Origin: Rhodosorus marinus
Lineage: Eukaryota > Rhodophyta > Stylonematophyceae > Stylonematales > Stylonemataceae
NCBI GenBank assembly: GCA_029953675.1
Contig: JAMWBK010000007.1
Span: 1,426,001-1,490,000 of the forward strand
Length of the DNA: 64,000 nucleotides
Direction of reading: 5' to 3'
The notes under the pieces were generated by a model, which made no database searches, had not been told where the DNA came from, and saw only the letters and a program-made list of their open reading frames with translations. Position numbers and translations under genes: made by a program. This document shows, piece after piece, positions 20,229-33,727 of this stretch. Position 1 is the stretch's first letter. Every line of letters starts with the position of its first letter.

Positions 20229-22434
20229 ACTCGTACTGGAAGAATGATTCCATCTACCAGATGAAAACTTCAGACTTCAGTTCAAAAGTTCAGCCAGATC
20301 CCGACTTTCGCTAGCCGGGCAATCCAATCCACACCGACCAACCCATGATTCCCTACCAACACCGCACAATTTTAACTCAGCGAGATCGTGACCATACTTT
20401 CCGACCTTCGAGCTAGAACAGTACTAAAGTGGAGTGCTCATGCTTTGGACAACCATATCGTCCCGAACCAACACGAAACCCAGCACCTTCAATTCCCGTC
20501 CTCACGTGCTCTGGATCCCTCCCCAACAAGGAACTGAAAAAAATAAAAATGCCACGGATCTGTTCCTTCGTTAGAGCTGGCCTTTTCAAACAAAACAAAC
20601 TAAGCAATAGGTACGTCTTCTCTAATTCGTCGTTTGCTTGGATAAGCCTCCCATACCTTCTTCTTCACCAGTCAAACTCCAACTGCCTTGTCCTCAGGCT
20701 TCATTTCTGAAAAGGAACTGGATTTTTACAAAATCAGTTCTAGGATAAGAATTGTCCTGTACAAACCTTAAGAAAATAGGCTAACAACTTGTCGTTTGCA
20801 TGTAGGCACCTCGCAGTAATCCCCAACTCATCAACATATCTCCATCTGCCCTACACACTAAGCACGTTGGAATGTGCTTAGTAACATTTTTTCTTACCCT
20901 GAAGCAATACCAGCCACTGATAAACAAGGGGGAAAAACGATATAGTGCATAAATATTTTGATGAGGTTAGTAGAATAAATGAAGTTTTATCAAATGCAGC
21001 ATTCATATTTACGGTGAGAAAATCATTTTTAAATAGTAAAAAAAAGCGAAATGAAATTAAAGAAATATTTTGAATGTGAATCGGCGAAATTGATTGGTGG
21101 CATGTGGGTAAAAGTGGCCTTACTTTGGGCCTGGCCAGTGTGCCCCAAGGCAAGGCATTGCTTCACGAATAGAGGCAATGCAATTTGTCCAAAAAGGTTG
21201 TCGTAAACTGTGCAAAAAATTCGGTCCATAAGAAAGATGGATTGGCTTTTTGGGTATTTTTTGGGGGGGGGAGGGGGAGCTGGGTTGGTTGTGGACAGGT
21301 CGGCTGGGACAGTGTTGGTCAAGAATGCAGTCCGAGAGCTAATTGCTGCTACTACAGAGAAGATAGAGACCGTCTTGCAGGGTAAGAGAAACGATTTGAG
21401 ATTTTTGGGAGCAAAAGAAGAGGTTTTGCTTCGATTCGAAATCACCGGGTATATGAGCGGATGACCTCGTCAGCCATCGCAACCCAGCGCCGTGCATTTC
21501 GGAAGCTGTTCTAACGAAAACCCTTGCACAGATCAGTTGGAATGCCCCGACCTAGCGTGGAGGATCACAGACCTGTTCACTCCTTCTCCGGCCATCTTTC
21601 CTTCCCGCCTCAGCACCATCCTCAAACTCGCCCCTTGAAGTTAAGCTGTCCAGTCCTCGGACTAGATACTTTTCGTTTCAAAAACCAGTCCAAGCCCATG
21701 CCATCGAAGATTTACCGAAAGCCAGGCTCCCCGCCCCCAACCAACTCACACCCTCCCCAACCAACACAAATATTGACAATCTTTTCAAGGACTAAAAACC
21801 ACTCAAAAAGCCGCCTGGTACTACGACGAGATTGCACCGGGATTATTGCTTCCTCCCAAAAACATGATTTTTACAAATCCAAGTTTTGGTTCAAGAACAT
21901 CAATACTATAATTGTCACCACCCTTTAACCTAAAAACATGGATATGGTCAATCATTAATGAATAAATTAATATATTTAGAAAATAAAACAGTATTTATTT
22001 TGATTGCTTTAGTGACGATTATCTGTCGGTGTGTGGGAATTTTCCTATCGACGGAGATGATTATCGAGTTTATGTCATCGGGGCTTGTGTTTGGGGATGG
22101 TGAGTTGGATGTTGGTTGGGAGGAGGATGGATAGTGTGGACAATATTGATGATGTTTGTTTTCCTCTTCTTTTTTGGTATATAAACTTTTGTGATACCAA
22201 GGGAGGAAGGACCCTTGTGTGTGATCTTGAAATAGGATTTGGCAAGGTAGGTATGTAAGAAGAGGTTATCTCTTATTGGTTTATAGCTCGAGGTTTGAAA
22301 GTTGACGGTTTTTTTCTTGTTTGTTGCGCCTCTCTTGGTGATCCTTTTTTTAGGGGTTAGAGCTTGTGGGCTTAGATAATTTGTAACTGGTGGGAGTAGA
22401 GATCCTATAGAACACCTGGTTGGAAGTGGAAACG
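20229..22434. other. intergenic region between divergent genes
   Basis: Shared upstream region of the membrane-protein gene (minus) and plastid bS1 (plus). No supported gene. It holds an A/T-rich section at about 20880-21070 and 21930-22010, a run of nine G followed by a purine tract at 21265-21280, and pyrimidine-rich DNA at 21560-21780. Two overlapping frames at 21029-21445 (minus) and 21210-21464 (plus) show no family resemblance. Confidence 0.5.
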
Positions 22435-23765
22435 ATGGCTTTTGTTTTAAGTCATGGTTTTGTTGGTAGATCGTCTCGTTCAGTGGGGCTGATGAGAGTG
22501 AGTCGGTATGGTTCGGCGGTTACTATGGTCACGGCTGAGGGACGCGCTTCAAAGTTTGAGTCGATGAGAAAGAAATACGGTGTGCCTCAGACCAATGAGA
22601 AGGCCGCCGATGACGTTGGCTTTTCGTAAGTACTAGAGATTTAAGCTCAACTCTATTTCGTCTCGTACCGTCGTTACTAATGCTGTCGGAGCCGTCGTCG
22701 ACACTTAGGTATGAGGACTTTGAGAGCGCGGTCTCCGAATACGAGTATACGCTTACCCAGGGAGACAACGTCCATGGTCGGATTTTTGATTGCAGTTCCC
22801 GTGGAGCTCTTGTGGACATCGGAGCCAAGGCGGCAGCATGGCTTCCTGCGGAGGAGTTTTCGACAAGGCCCGTGGATTCCCCGTCCGAGTACTTTGCTCC
22901 TGATACGGAGATGGAATTCGTCATCACGTCGAAGGAGGACATGAACGGGCAGCTTGGCCTCTCCGTCCGAAGACTTGAGCACCAGAAATGCTGGGATCGG
23001 GTAGTACAGCTCCAGGCAGAGGACGTCCCCGTCACCGTCGAGGTCATTGCCGTGAACCGCGGTGGTTGTCTTGTTACCGTTGAAGGTCTGCGGGGATTTA
23101 TTCCTCAATCTCATTCGGGAAACATTGTGATAAACGAGAGCGAAGTTGGCCGCAAGGTAAGACACTTTCCACAGCCTCCCGTAAAAGCAGCTTTGCGGAA
23201 AAACAAGTTCTCGTATGAAATCCAAGATCCTTGCTAATCAGCCTTTCTGCTGACCCTCTGCCCTATCCAGGTTACAGCGAAGTTCTTGGAGCTGGACCCG
23301 GAGAGGAACCGTGTTGTCTTATCTCACAAACTCGCGATGGCTTCAACCCAGATGGTTAACTATGGCCCTGGCGACGTCGTTCACGGAATAGTGAGTGGTG
23401 TTAAACCGTATGGAATATTCGTAGACATCAACGGTGTCTCCGGACTTCTTCACATCTCCCAAATCAGTCATGATCGCGTTTCAGACATCGACTCCCTCAT
23501 GGAAGTGGGACAGCAGATCAAGTGCATGATCCTGAACCAGGACAAGAACAAGGGAAGAATGTCGCTAAGCACTAAGGTATTGGAAGATAAACCTGGAGAT
23601 ATGGTGCGTGACCCGGAGCAAGTGTTCGAAACAGCTGATGAAGTAGCGGCGAGGTACAAGCAGAAGCTCGAAGAAGAGCGCAAAGCGTCCGCCGAAGTTG
23701 CTGAGGAGATCGTGTCCGCACTTGACTTTTCGAGGGACGATACTGATCCCCCAGATGAGTCTTAA
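22435..23765 (+). CDS. rps1: plastid ribosomal protein bS1c
   Basis: Small-subunit ribosomal protein S1 of the plastid, binding mRNA. Three exons: 22435-22625, 22709-23156 and 23271-23765, giving 377 residues. The N-terminus MAFVLSHGFVGRSSRSVG is a Ser/Arg-rich transit peptide with Phe at position 3, the rhodophyte/glaucophyte type. Three S1 OB-fold repeats follow: GDNVHGRIFDCSSRGALVDI, then VEVIAVNRGGCLVTVEGLRG, then GDVVHGIVSGVKPYGIFVDI with GVSGLLHISQIS. The third is the canonical RNA-binding repeat and the second is the degenerate one, as in cyanobacterial and chloroplast S1. The acidic C-terminus ends in DDTDPPDES. Introns of 83 and 114 bp have GTAAGT and GTAAGA donors. An AATAAA lies about 55 bp after the stop. 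Confidence 0.93.
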
Positions 23766-24776
23766 GAAAGCAAAACGAGAAAGGTTGATGGAGCGGAATA
23801 GATTAAACAATGGAAATGGAAATAAAAAATAGGTAACTTCTTCCCAAGTCCTTGGGCGTCTCGGACGGGGCGTGAATCTCCCACATGGATGATGTTTATA
23901 GAGCCTCAGAACCAAACTTCCGGGACTCGAGTGTTCTAGTCAGAACTTCTCCCGAGGGGGCTTTGAGTACGAGCGGGCAACGCCAAGGGGGGGAAAAGTC
24001 CTTGTTGTCTGGTTATCTTTTTGTGCGAACCGGACTGGATTTCTTTGGGAACCACTAGCGTCGAAGAGTACGCGCAAAACAATCGAGCTCAAGTTGGAAT
24101 GGATATCGACCTACCTACGTCCATTTAGAAACTTCCAACGATCTCTGCAAGCCCACATCAGAGCAGCACCCTGACTAAGCGCAGCTCAGATTGATTGTCT
24201 TAACACAGTGTGCGCACGTCTTGATCCCCAACCTCAAATCCCGCGCCATTGAGCCTATCGAGATACAATCCAACCAACCTAAAATTCTACACAAAACAAG
24301 AGCAATACATGAATAAATAATAGCTAATAACCAACTATCAATCTTTTTCTAGTCCACAAGAGATCTCGTCTTATGGAACAGGACCCTATTTATCCATGTT
24401 TAAAGAAAATATCACCAAAATAATGACCAAATCCACCCCTAGTACAATAATTATACTAAAAATAGGGATGGCGGAAATGCGCTCGTTTTTTTTGAAGGGG
24501 TGTGACGGGGACTGCGACGGCGACGTGAAACGCGGTTTTTTGTTTTGGCAAGTGAAGTATCGCATCGAGGACCGACGGGTGACAAATGCTAGAGGTTGAG
24601 AAAGTGGATTATCGAAGTTGTTTTGAGGGATTACGGTAAAAAGTGGCGATTTTCGGCTTGATTTTCGAGGGAAGAAGGTAGCAGGAGAGGTCTGGGAGGT
24701 GTCGGGGAGGTAGGAGTTGGCATTGTCGTTGTGGGGTGGGGAGGGTTTTGTTTAGGGTAGAGATAGGGGATAAAAT
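23766..24776. other. intergenic region upstream of eL19
   Basis: Holds the 3' region of bS1c and the upstream region of eL19. An AT-rich valley lies at about 24290-24470, followed by a G-rich segment at about 24640-24770 leading into the start codon. No gene seen. Confidence 0.55.
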
Positions 24777-25565
24777 ATGTCGTCTTTGAAATTGCAGAAA
24801 CGCCTAGCGGCTTCTGTTTTGGGAGTCGGAAAGAGGAAGGTCTGGCTTGATCCCAATGAAGTCCGCGAGATTGTTATGGCCAACTCCCGTAAGTTTTTTG
24901 TTGGAGAGATGCGCTGGAGAGGGTTTTGGCTACTGGGTCTTCGGAAAGGTGCTGACGAAGCTTTATTTTTTGTTCGCGCGATTGTTTTAGGCAAGGATAT
25001 CAGAAAGCTGGTGAAGGATGGATTCGTGATCAAGAAGCCTGTTGCAATTCACTCCCGTTCGCGAGTTAGGAAGAACCTTGCTGCGAAGAGAAAGGGGCGT
25101 CACTGTGGTCCAGGAAATCGCCAGGGTACCCGCGACGCTCGTTTGCCACAGAAGGTAAGTTTTGATGTTCTGAGTGGCTGTGTTTTTTTGCAGTAGACTG
25201 CCAAAGACACTATGGCTGCTTTGCTGATTTAGAGCCTGTTAACTGTTTCGTTGACGTAGATCTTGTGGATGAGGCGCCAGCGTGTACTCCGACATATGCT
25301 CCGCAAGTACCGGGAGGCCAAGAAGATTGATAGGCATTTGTACCACAACTTGTACTTGCGATGCAAGGGCAACGTGTTCAAGAACAAGAGGGTTCTCATG
25401 GAGTACATTCACAAGTACAAGAGTGAGGCCGCCAGAGAGAGATTACTTGCGGATACTTATGAGACGAGACGTGTCAGGACGAAGATGGCTCGTGAGAGGA
25501 AGGCGAAGAACCTCGAGGAACGCCGAAGAGATGCAATCAAAGCGAAGCCGCAGCCAGCGGAGTAG
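24777..25565 (+). CDS. RPL19: 60S ribosomal protein eL19
   Basis: Cytosolic large-subunit ribosomal protein eL19, three exons: 24777-24888, 24991-25154 and 25260-25565, giving 193 residues. Exon 1: [20 protein letters not shown] and [13 protein letters not shown]; exon 2: [40 protein letters not shown]; exon 3: [20 protein letters not shown], then [20 protein letters not shown]. The match to eukaryotic eL19 is continuous across both junctions. The basic C-terminal helix is present. Introns are 102 and 105 bp with GTAAGT donors. Confidence 0.97.
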
Positions 25566-26002
25566 ATACGTATACTTTAAGAGTAAAACCCCGATAAGAA
25601 AGGATTCTGTTAAGATTTTTGCCAGTTATAGTAGCTCTTCATCGCACAGGATTCGGAAGATGGTGGCGCGTGGAGCCAACGACGGGAGAGTAGAGCGGAC
25701 CATGCACTAGCTTTTGGAGGCTTTCCTTAACGCAGCGCTGACGTTAGGCTTGGTAGCAATTGTAAGAGGCAAGCGACCTGTGACAACGGGTTGCAAGTTG
25801 CTGGATGGCAACAGGCACAGAACCCACCGAAGCTCACTTCTGAAGACCAACATCTGGACGTACTGGCTACGACTGGAGACTGGACTTCGTTTAGCTTCCC
25901 GGGAAGGTGGCAAAAGTCAAATTTCTCTAAATTAACAGTCCACAATTGACCTTGCAGTTTATTATACTCTTAATTGTAAGCAGCGAATATCCTCAATACA
26001 AC
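25566..26002. other. convergent intergenic spacer
   Basis: Between the 3' ends of eL19 (plus) and histone H3 (minus). No gene or repeat recognised. I did not find a clear animal-type histone stem-loop next to the H3 stop. Confidence 0.55.
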
Positions 26003-28131
<2,129 letters not shown>

Positions 28132-30747
28132 ATGTTATTAGCTGTTACTCTAGAGGCAGCGCTGGCATCCGTCCTACCAGGCCGCCGAAAGGAACGAGCG
28201 CCAAACGCTAGAAGCGGGCCGTCCTCTGGAAGAGATTTATCGAAGGGAGTGGGGAGGAGGACAGGATGGGTGTTGGAGGAGAAGGATTTACCCTTGAATG
28301 GAGAGACCCTTGAGTCTATAGAGAAATACTGGGGGAGGGAGGAGGATCCAGGTCAGGAGGAGCACGAAGAGCACGAGGAGCACGAGGAGCAGGTGGAACA
28401 GGTGGAACAGGTGGAGCCTGGAGAAGAAGCAGCTGACCGCGGGAGCCGATCTGTCCAAGAAACTCCAGAGGAGAAGACTAGCGTCGACACTCCGATTGGC
28501 ACCGCTGTGCACGTAGACAACGGAACCGATGGCGATGACAATCAGGTACATGCTGGGATTGGGGAAGAGGAAACCGTGGCAGTAGAATTTGCCAGCAAGA
28601 GACCTCTTGAGAGAAGAAGGAAGCCTCGATTTTCTATGCCCAATCTTGCCAGTCGACGCCTGTCCACGGACTTTGAGCCAGATGTGCTCCTGGAGCCTGT
28701 TTTTAGGAGGCGACGTTTGAGCATTGCGAAGTCGGGTCAGCCTACTGCTGAGAAGGAAGCTCCGAAGCAGATAAATGAATCCAAGGATGTATGTATTCAG
28801 ACTGATGAAGCTTTGGATACTTCCGAGATGCAAGTTTCCACAGCTAAAGAGCAAGTAGCAACTGAAGAGCCGGAAGATCAGGATCACGAGCACAGCATTC
28901 GAGAGCAATTGGACGATAAGATATCAACGTTAAACGACGCCAATGTCGAGGAAGGCGAGAAAAACGTGTGCGCGATGGCGGAGCCGGAGACAGCGGTTCA
29001 GGAGCCCGCGAAGCGTCCAATGGAGACAGACGGAGATGCAAGCGAGGTTGTCGAAGACGACTCTGGGGACCTCGTCGAAATTGCCATAGCCAAAGATCCT
29101 GTACAGCAACCCCAAAGCACTCCAGTTGTTCCCACGAAAGATGCCGCAAAGGCCTCCAACCGCTTCTCGCTCGGGTTGGCGAAGATCGTCGACTACACGA
29201 TCAACGCGCTAACGGAGAAGACGACTGTTGACAAGGAGAGCACGATTGTTGAAGAGGTCTCCTATGAGGAGAACGAAGAGTACGAGGAAGTGGAAATGAG
29301 GAGCGTCGCCATCCAAGTTTCCGAGATCCATGGTCGGGAAGCTTCCTTTTCAACGTCCTTAGGGAGTGCCCTGGAGAAGCCGCTGAGGAATACGGACTCG
29401 AGAAGTGAGCACCTTGGAAACACCGATGGCCCTTCGTTTCTACGCGACGACGGGGAAACTCCGGACAAATGCTCGACTCCATCCGAAGATGATGCAGATG
29501 TGCATTTTGAATCGGATATACCGCCGATAAGGGACGATGATCAGCTGTCAGGTGCTACTGGTGATGATTATTTGGACCTCGGAACTCAGGAGTTTGGAGT
29601 TTCGGACGTTTTCAATGGGGAACTGAATTCCTCAGTTATGAGAGCTACAGAAAAATTGATTCCCGACGTATCCATCAATGCTGAGCCTTCGACAGCCCAT
29701 AATGAGACAACCTGGCGAGCTGCGTCCAAGTCACGAGCCGCGGTTCGAGAGCTGCGCCACCTCCCGAAGCTTGACGAGCTGGACGTGTCGGGTGATTCTG
29801 ATATTCGTCGAAGCAGCAGAGTCCGTTTCAAGCCCCTCAAGTACTGGGTCAACGAAAGCGTCGTATACGGACGAAAGGAAGACTGGGCGATGCCTGCCGT
29901 GGTGGGGGTGATGAAGTCGGAGATTGAGGGGAAACCCCCGCTACCCCCAGCTAAAAGACCAAAGAAGAAATCGGTTGTGAAGCGAAAACCTGCACCACCG
30001 CCACCACCACCAGCTGCGAAAGAAGAGAAGCCGAAGAGGCAACCGGGGAGAAGAAACGATGAAAGTAGCCAGCCCAGCTCCAGGCCGGCACTGAAGGAAC
30101 GCTCTGATGCATCGAATGTTCCTCGTACTGATCCTCCTGCACCTGTTGAGGAAGAGCAGGCTGTCAAACCGCCCGCTGGTGTGAAACGCAGTGCTCGTCA
30201 GGCCGCGAAAACGAAGTTGAAAGCTGCGCGTGAAACTAGAGCTGTGGTCAAGGAGGCCAAGAGCAAGGGTGTTGTAACAAAAGGTCGAGCGAGAGTTGGC
30301 AAGAGGAGCAAACGCTCACCACCAAAGGAGTTGGTGGAGCAGGACGAACCCGCAGAGGCACAGCAGGAACCAGCGGATGACGTCAATGAAACCGAGGCAT
30401 CGGATGCCGAAGCGTGCGATGAGGAGGTGGTGCTGAAGAAGAAACGAACGGCGACTCCGCCGCCAACACGGCCTCCACGTGGAGCCAAAAAGCAACCTGC
30501 AAAGCGTGTACATAGCAAAGCAAATCAGAAGACCCCCAGCCAACCGACTCCACGAAGCCCGACTATGGAAGCCGAGAAATTGTGGCTTGACGGATCCATT
30601 GCGAATCCCGAGGATACTACTTTTCAATCCAGGAGTGTGATCCCGGAGAATCCCGAGTATAGGAAGAAGAGAAAACTCGGGGCGATCCCGGAGTCTGTTC
30701 GTAAGGAAATTGATCGACTGAGATTTGGGGGAATTGCCGCCCTGTGA
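28132..30747 (+). CDS. CENPC: CENP-C/Mif2-like inner kinetochore protein without visible cupin domain
   Basis: Single open frame of 871 residues. Two short features point to CENP-C, the DNA- and CENP-A-nucleosome-binding organiser of the inner kinetochore. Near residue 39 is GVGRRTGWVLEEKDLPL followed by an acidic helix, resembling the Mif2 N-terminal motif (GRxTG...). At residues 559-574 is RRSSRVRFKPLKYW, a close match to the CENP-C motif (RRSxRxxxxPxxYW) that contacts the CENP-A tail and H2A/H2B. The rest is low complexity: an EEH repeat near residue 78, acidic blocks, then a Lys/Arg/Pro-rich C-terminal third with PPPPPPP. CENP-C proteins usually end in a cupin dimerisation domain; none is visible here, and no open frame after the stop could supply it. 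Plant KNL2 also has this motif, but no SANTA domain is seen. Confidence 0.72.
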   Translation: MLLAVTLEAALASVLPGRRKERAPNARSGPSSGRDLSKGVGRRTGWVLEEKDLPLNGETLESIEKYWGREEDPGQEEHEEHEEHEEQVEQVEQVEPGEEAADRGSRSVQETPEEKTSVDTPIGTAVHVDNGTDGDDNQVHAGIGEEETVAVEFASKRPLERRRKPRFSMPNLASRRLSTDFEPDVLLEPVFRRRRLSIAKSGQPTAEKEAPKQINESKDVCIQTDEALDTSEMQVSTAKEQVATEEPEDQDHEHSIREQLDDKISTLNDANVEEGEKNVCAMAEPETAVQEPAKRPMETDGDASEVVEDDSGDLVEIAIAKDPVQQPQSTPVVPTKDAAKASNRFSLGLAKIVDYTINALTEKTTVDKESTIVEEVSYEENEEYEEVEMRSVAIQVSEIHGREASFSTSLGSALEKPLRNTDSRSEHLGNTDGPSFLRDDGETPDKCSTPSEDDADVHFESDIPPIRDDDQLSGATGDDYLDLGTQEFGVSDVFNGELNSSVMRATEKLIPDVSINAEPSTAHNETTWRAASKSRAAVRELRHLPKLDELDVSGDSDIRRSSRVRFKPLKYWVNESVVYGRKEDWAMPAVVGVMKSEIEGKPPLPPAKRPKKKSVVKRKPAPPPPPPAAKEEKPKRQPGRRNDESSQPSSRPALKERSDASNVPRTDPPAPVEEEQAVKPPAGVKRSARQAAKTKLKAARETRAVVKEAKSKGVVTKGRARVGKRSKRSPPKELVEQDEPAEAQQEPADDVNETEASDAEACDEEVVLKKKRTATPPPTRPPRGAKKQPAKRVHSKANQKTPSQPTPRSPTMEAEKLWLDGSIANPEDTTFQSRSVIPENPEYRKKRKLGAIPESVRKEIDRLRFGGIAAL

Positions 30748-32203
30748 CAGAGGAAAAGAAACTAGCGTCGAGAAACAGAAAAGGCGCAAACCTTTATTTA
30801 CAGAAAACCATCGAATAAAAATAGAGAAACTGTTCTAACCTATGCACGCTTCCTTGAATATTGAATAGGGCTCATCCCATGATCTAGGCATGGTAAATGT
30901 AAACCTAGGAGCTAGTCTTGGTTGCTTCAGAATCATGGTTTTGAGCTAGCCCAACTGGTGGTGAGGATTCAACCAAGCAGATGTCCATTAAGCTACACTG
31001 AACCTTACAGCCCGATTTGTGAAGCCCAGCTTCAGCGTTTTCCATCTGGTGTTTGATGATGGCGGTCCCCCAGCATCCTTCTGAAAGAGCGACTGGCGTT
31101 ACGCCGTCTCGACTATAAGCGCAGGGTGTCTTCTTTGACGCATCATCTACGAACGTTTTCTTTTTGTAAACGTGAAGACAAGTCCATGACAGTGGAGCAA
31201 GAGACCTTTTCAGGCTGAACGCTGTCCAATATAGTTTTCGACCCGAGAACTGACGCCCAGCCAGCGCTTCTCGGAAGCTCGTTAGTCTCAGGTTGCGTTA
31301 GTCTGGGGTTCGACTAGAACACAATGGACAAGTCCACCTGGATTCTTCTTGCATGGTCTAAATGGTAACGACCCTGTACTGACGTCGATGGACATTGGGA
31401 GCATGGTCTTTAAGCAGAATGCTCATCGGTACGTCTTAGCTGAACGCCGAAAACAGCGATGATATACTAAAAATCAATCGGATGATGCACAACTCAATCG
31501 TCCATAGCTGTTCGGTCGGCAGAGAACAGAGAACGATATTCACGTGACTCAGGGCGCGCGAGCCCATTTTTGACGACGCGGCTCCTCGAGATTTGTTCTT
31601 TGCTCAGGACAAAGTCACTCCTAAGCCGCGTCAAAGCTTAGTCTAAGAACGAGTTCAGAAGGGTCCGGGTTTCATTCAATCTATGTCGATCCAATGCTGT
31701 CAACAGTTTCTGGAGTCATGCGTATCTGTGTCGATCCAATGCTGTCAACAGTTCTGTAGTCAGGCGTATCCAAGTCAGGGCCCCGAACAAATCTCCGTCG
31801 GGGTCTCGCAGAAGTTTTGCCTGAAGTGGGACAAGAGGTTCACGGAGAAGCTCGTTCGGTTCTGTCTCGCCTCCTTACCAGAAAAAACTGTCCTTCTTCT
31901 TCGTCATCGAGCTACGTCCTCTAGTTCATGCTCAAGGATGAGAGCAGGCAAGACGATCAGGACGAAGACGGGGTTGGGATTGTGGGCTGGATAACCCAAA
32001 CCTCAGGCTTTGCCTCCACAACACGCACCCTTCAGGGGGGGGGGTTGTTGGTCGACGTCCGACAACTAGGGTTCGATATGCTCTTAGCGAACAGGTTTGA
32101 TGAGCTTGTGCTAGGTTTTAAGATCTGCTTTTTCTATTGTTCACAGCGCTTCGTTGGCTCTGAGCATTGCAAGTCTTGTGACTTCCGCGGGGGGGGGGGA
32201 AAG
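30748..32203. other. intergenic region upstream of the dipeptidase
   Basis: AATAAA at about 30814 probably belongs to the CENP-C-like 3' end. A tRNA-like stretch occurs at 30950-31003 and a 45 bp tandem repeat at 31683-31770. The dipeptidase frame is open upstream to 31928 without clear coding character; it ends in a G11 run (32190-32200) directly before the start codon. Confidence 0.5.
31683..31770. repeat. 45 bp tandem duplication
   Basis: Two adjacent copies beginning TGTCGATCCAATGCTGTCAA at 31683 and 31728, nearly identical over the first 24 bases and similar (GAGTCATGCGTATC versus TAGTCAGGCGTATC) at the end. It lies in an open frame but shows no other coding sign. Confidence 0.85.
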
Positions 32204-33727
32204 ATGGCTGTGAATGGGGTCGCCAGCCTTGAGGCAGTTTTGCATGCTTTGGAGCAAGGCGAGAGGGAACTGGTTGGACATTTACGCGAGGCGGTAGCGA
32301 TCGAAAGTGTTTCCAATGATCCTGAGAGGTATCCAGAATGCGTGATGATGAGCAAATATTTGGTTGAACGGATTCAAGCGCTAGGAGGTCAGGCGAAAGC
32401 GAGATCGGATACAGGAACTACTGACGGTCCGGGCGGAAGCAGGGTTCCTGTTTCACCTATCATTTTGGCGACGTTCGGAAATGATGCATCAAAGAAGACG
32501 GTCTGTGCTTATGGTCATTACGATGTAATGCCAGCAGCTCTTTCAGAAGGATGGGACAGTCCGCCTTTCGTTCTCGAGGAGACGGAGGAGCTATTCCACG
32601 GGAGAGGAACTTCAGATGACAAGGGCCCGACACTCTGCTGGTTAGCAGTGATCGATGCGTACAACAAGGCAGGAGTAGAGATGCCAGTGAACCTCAAGCT
32701 GTGCTTTGAAGGTAGGGAAGAGGCTGGATCCGATGGATTGGAGGAACTCATAGGACTTGAAATGCGAAGTGAGGGCTTCTTTCACGATGTCGACTTCATC
32801 GTCATCAGTGACAGTGGTTCATTGGGAGCAAAGCCATGTGTAACGTACGGACTCCGTGGCATTGCCGAGTTTGAATTCTCCGTTTCAGGTCCGGCCGATA
32901 ACCTACATTCAGGAGTCTACGGAGGCGTTGCTAGGGAGCCCATGACAGATCTGATCAAAGTTCTCTCGTCCTTGACTGACGAAAAGGGAAACTTGGATGT
33001 CCCGGACTTGAACGCCATGGTTGCTCCAGTTTCCGAGGAGGAACGACGACTTTACGAAGACATAGAGTTCGATCCAGTGGCTTGGGCAAAGGCATCAAAG
33101 ATCCCCGGGGTGAACGGCGAGATGACGAAGGAGAACGTCCTCATGAGAAAATGGAGGTTTCCGACGCTGTCTGTCCATGGGATCAAGGCCAGCAGCGACT
33201 ACAAAGCGACTTGCATTCCCGCGACATGTACAGCAAGGTTCTCCATTAGAACGGTGCCGAAGATGGAACCTAAAGCTGTAGAGAGAGCCGTGGAGAAACA
33301 CCTTAAAGATGCATTTGATACGCTGGACAGCTGTAATCAGTTTACTATTGATGACGTGCTTGTGAGCGATTGCTTTCTAGGCGATGTGGTAAACATGGGC
33401 ACTTGTTCATCTATCTCGCAAAGCAGTGTTTCCTAACTGGTTTCGACCGTTCATGCTCTTTACTCCAACCAGAACGATAATAACTACTCTGCTGCGAGAC
33501 GAGCGAACAAAGCTGTGTATGGATCGGAGCCGGAGTTTATCCGCGAGGGAGGATCGGTTCCTATTGCGATTTCGTTGGCAAACATAACCAGAAAAAGCGT
33601 CTGTCTATTACCGATTTGTGGTCCGGCAGACAACATCCATGGACCCAACGAGTCGATGCTGAAGAAGAACCTCTTTCAAGGAGCAAAAGTGATGGCGGCG
33701 TATCTTGTAGAGATTGCTTCTGCTTAG
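32204..33727 (+). CDS. CNDP2: cytosolic non-specific dipeptidase (M20, CNDP2 type)
   Basis: Zinc/manganese-dependent dipeptidase of peptidase family M20, hydrolysing a range of dipeptides in the cytosol. Exons 32204-33388 and 33473-33727 give 479 residues, the family length. Metal-ligand and catalytic motifs are in order: YGHYDVMPA (His and the following catalytic Asp), GRGTSDDKGP (bridging Asp), FEGREEAGSDG (catalytic Glu and Glu ligand), SDSGSLG (Asp ligand), and near the C-terminus GPADNIHGPNE (His ligand). The lid domain includes PADNLHSGVYGG. The intron (84 bp) has a CTAAC branch site. Of the in-frame ATGs in the long open frame, that at 32204 fits the family start; it follows an uninterrupted G11-AAAG tract. 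Confidence 0.93.

Noticed and set aside
28288-28908. 206-codon minus-strand frame with Leu/Phe-rich segments
   Set aside because: Antisense of Glu/Lys-rich coding sequence naturally reads as hydrophobic; not independent evidence for a membrane protein.
29586-30167. 193-codon minus-strand frame in the CENP-C-like gene
   Set aside because: Ser/Gly/Phe-rich antisense shadow of a low-complexity coding region.
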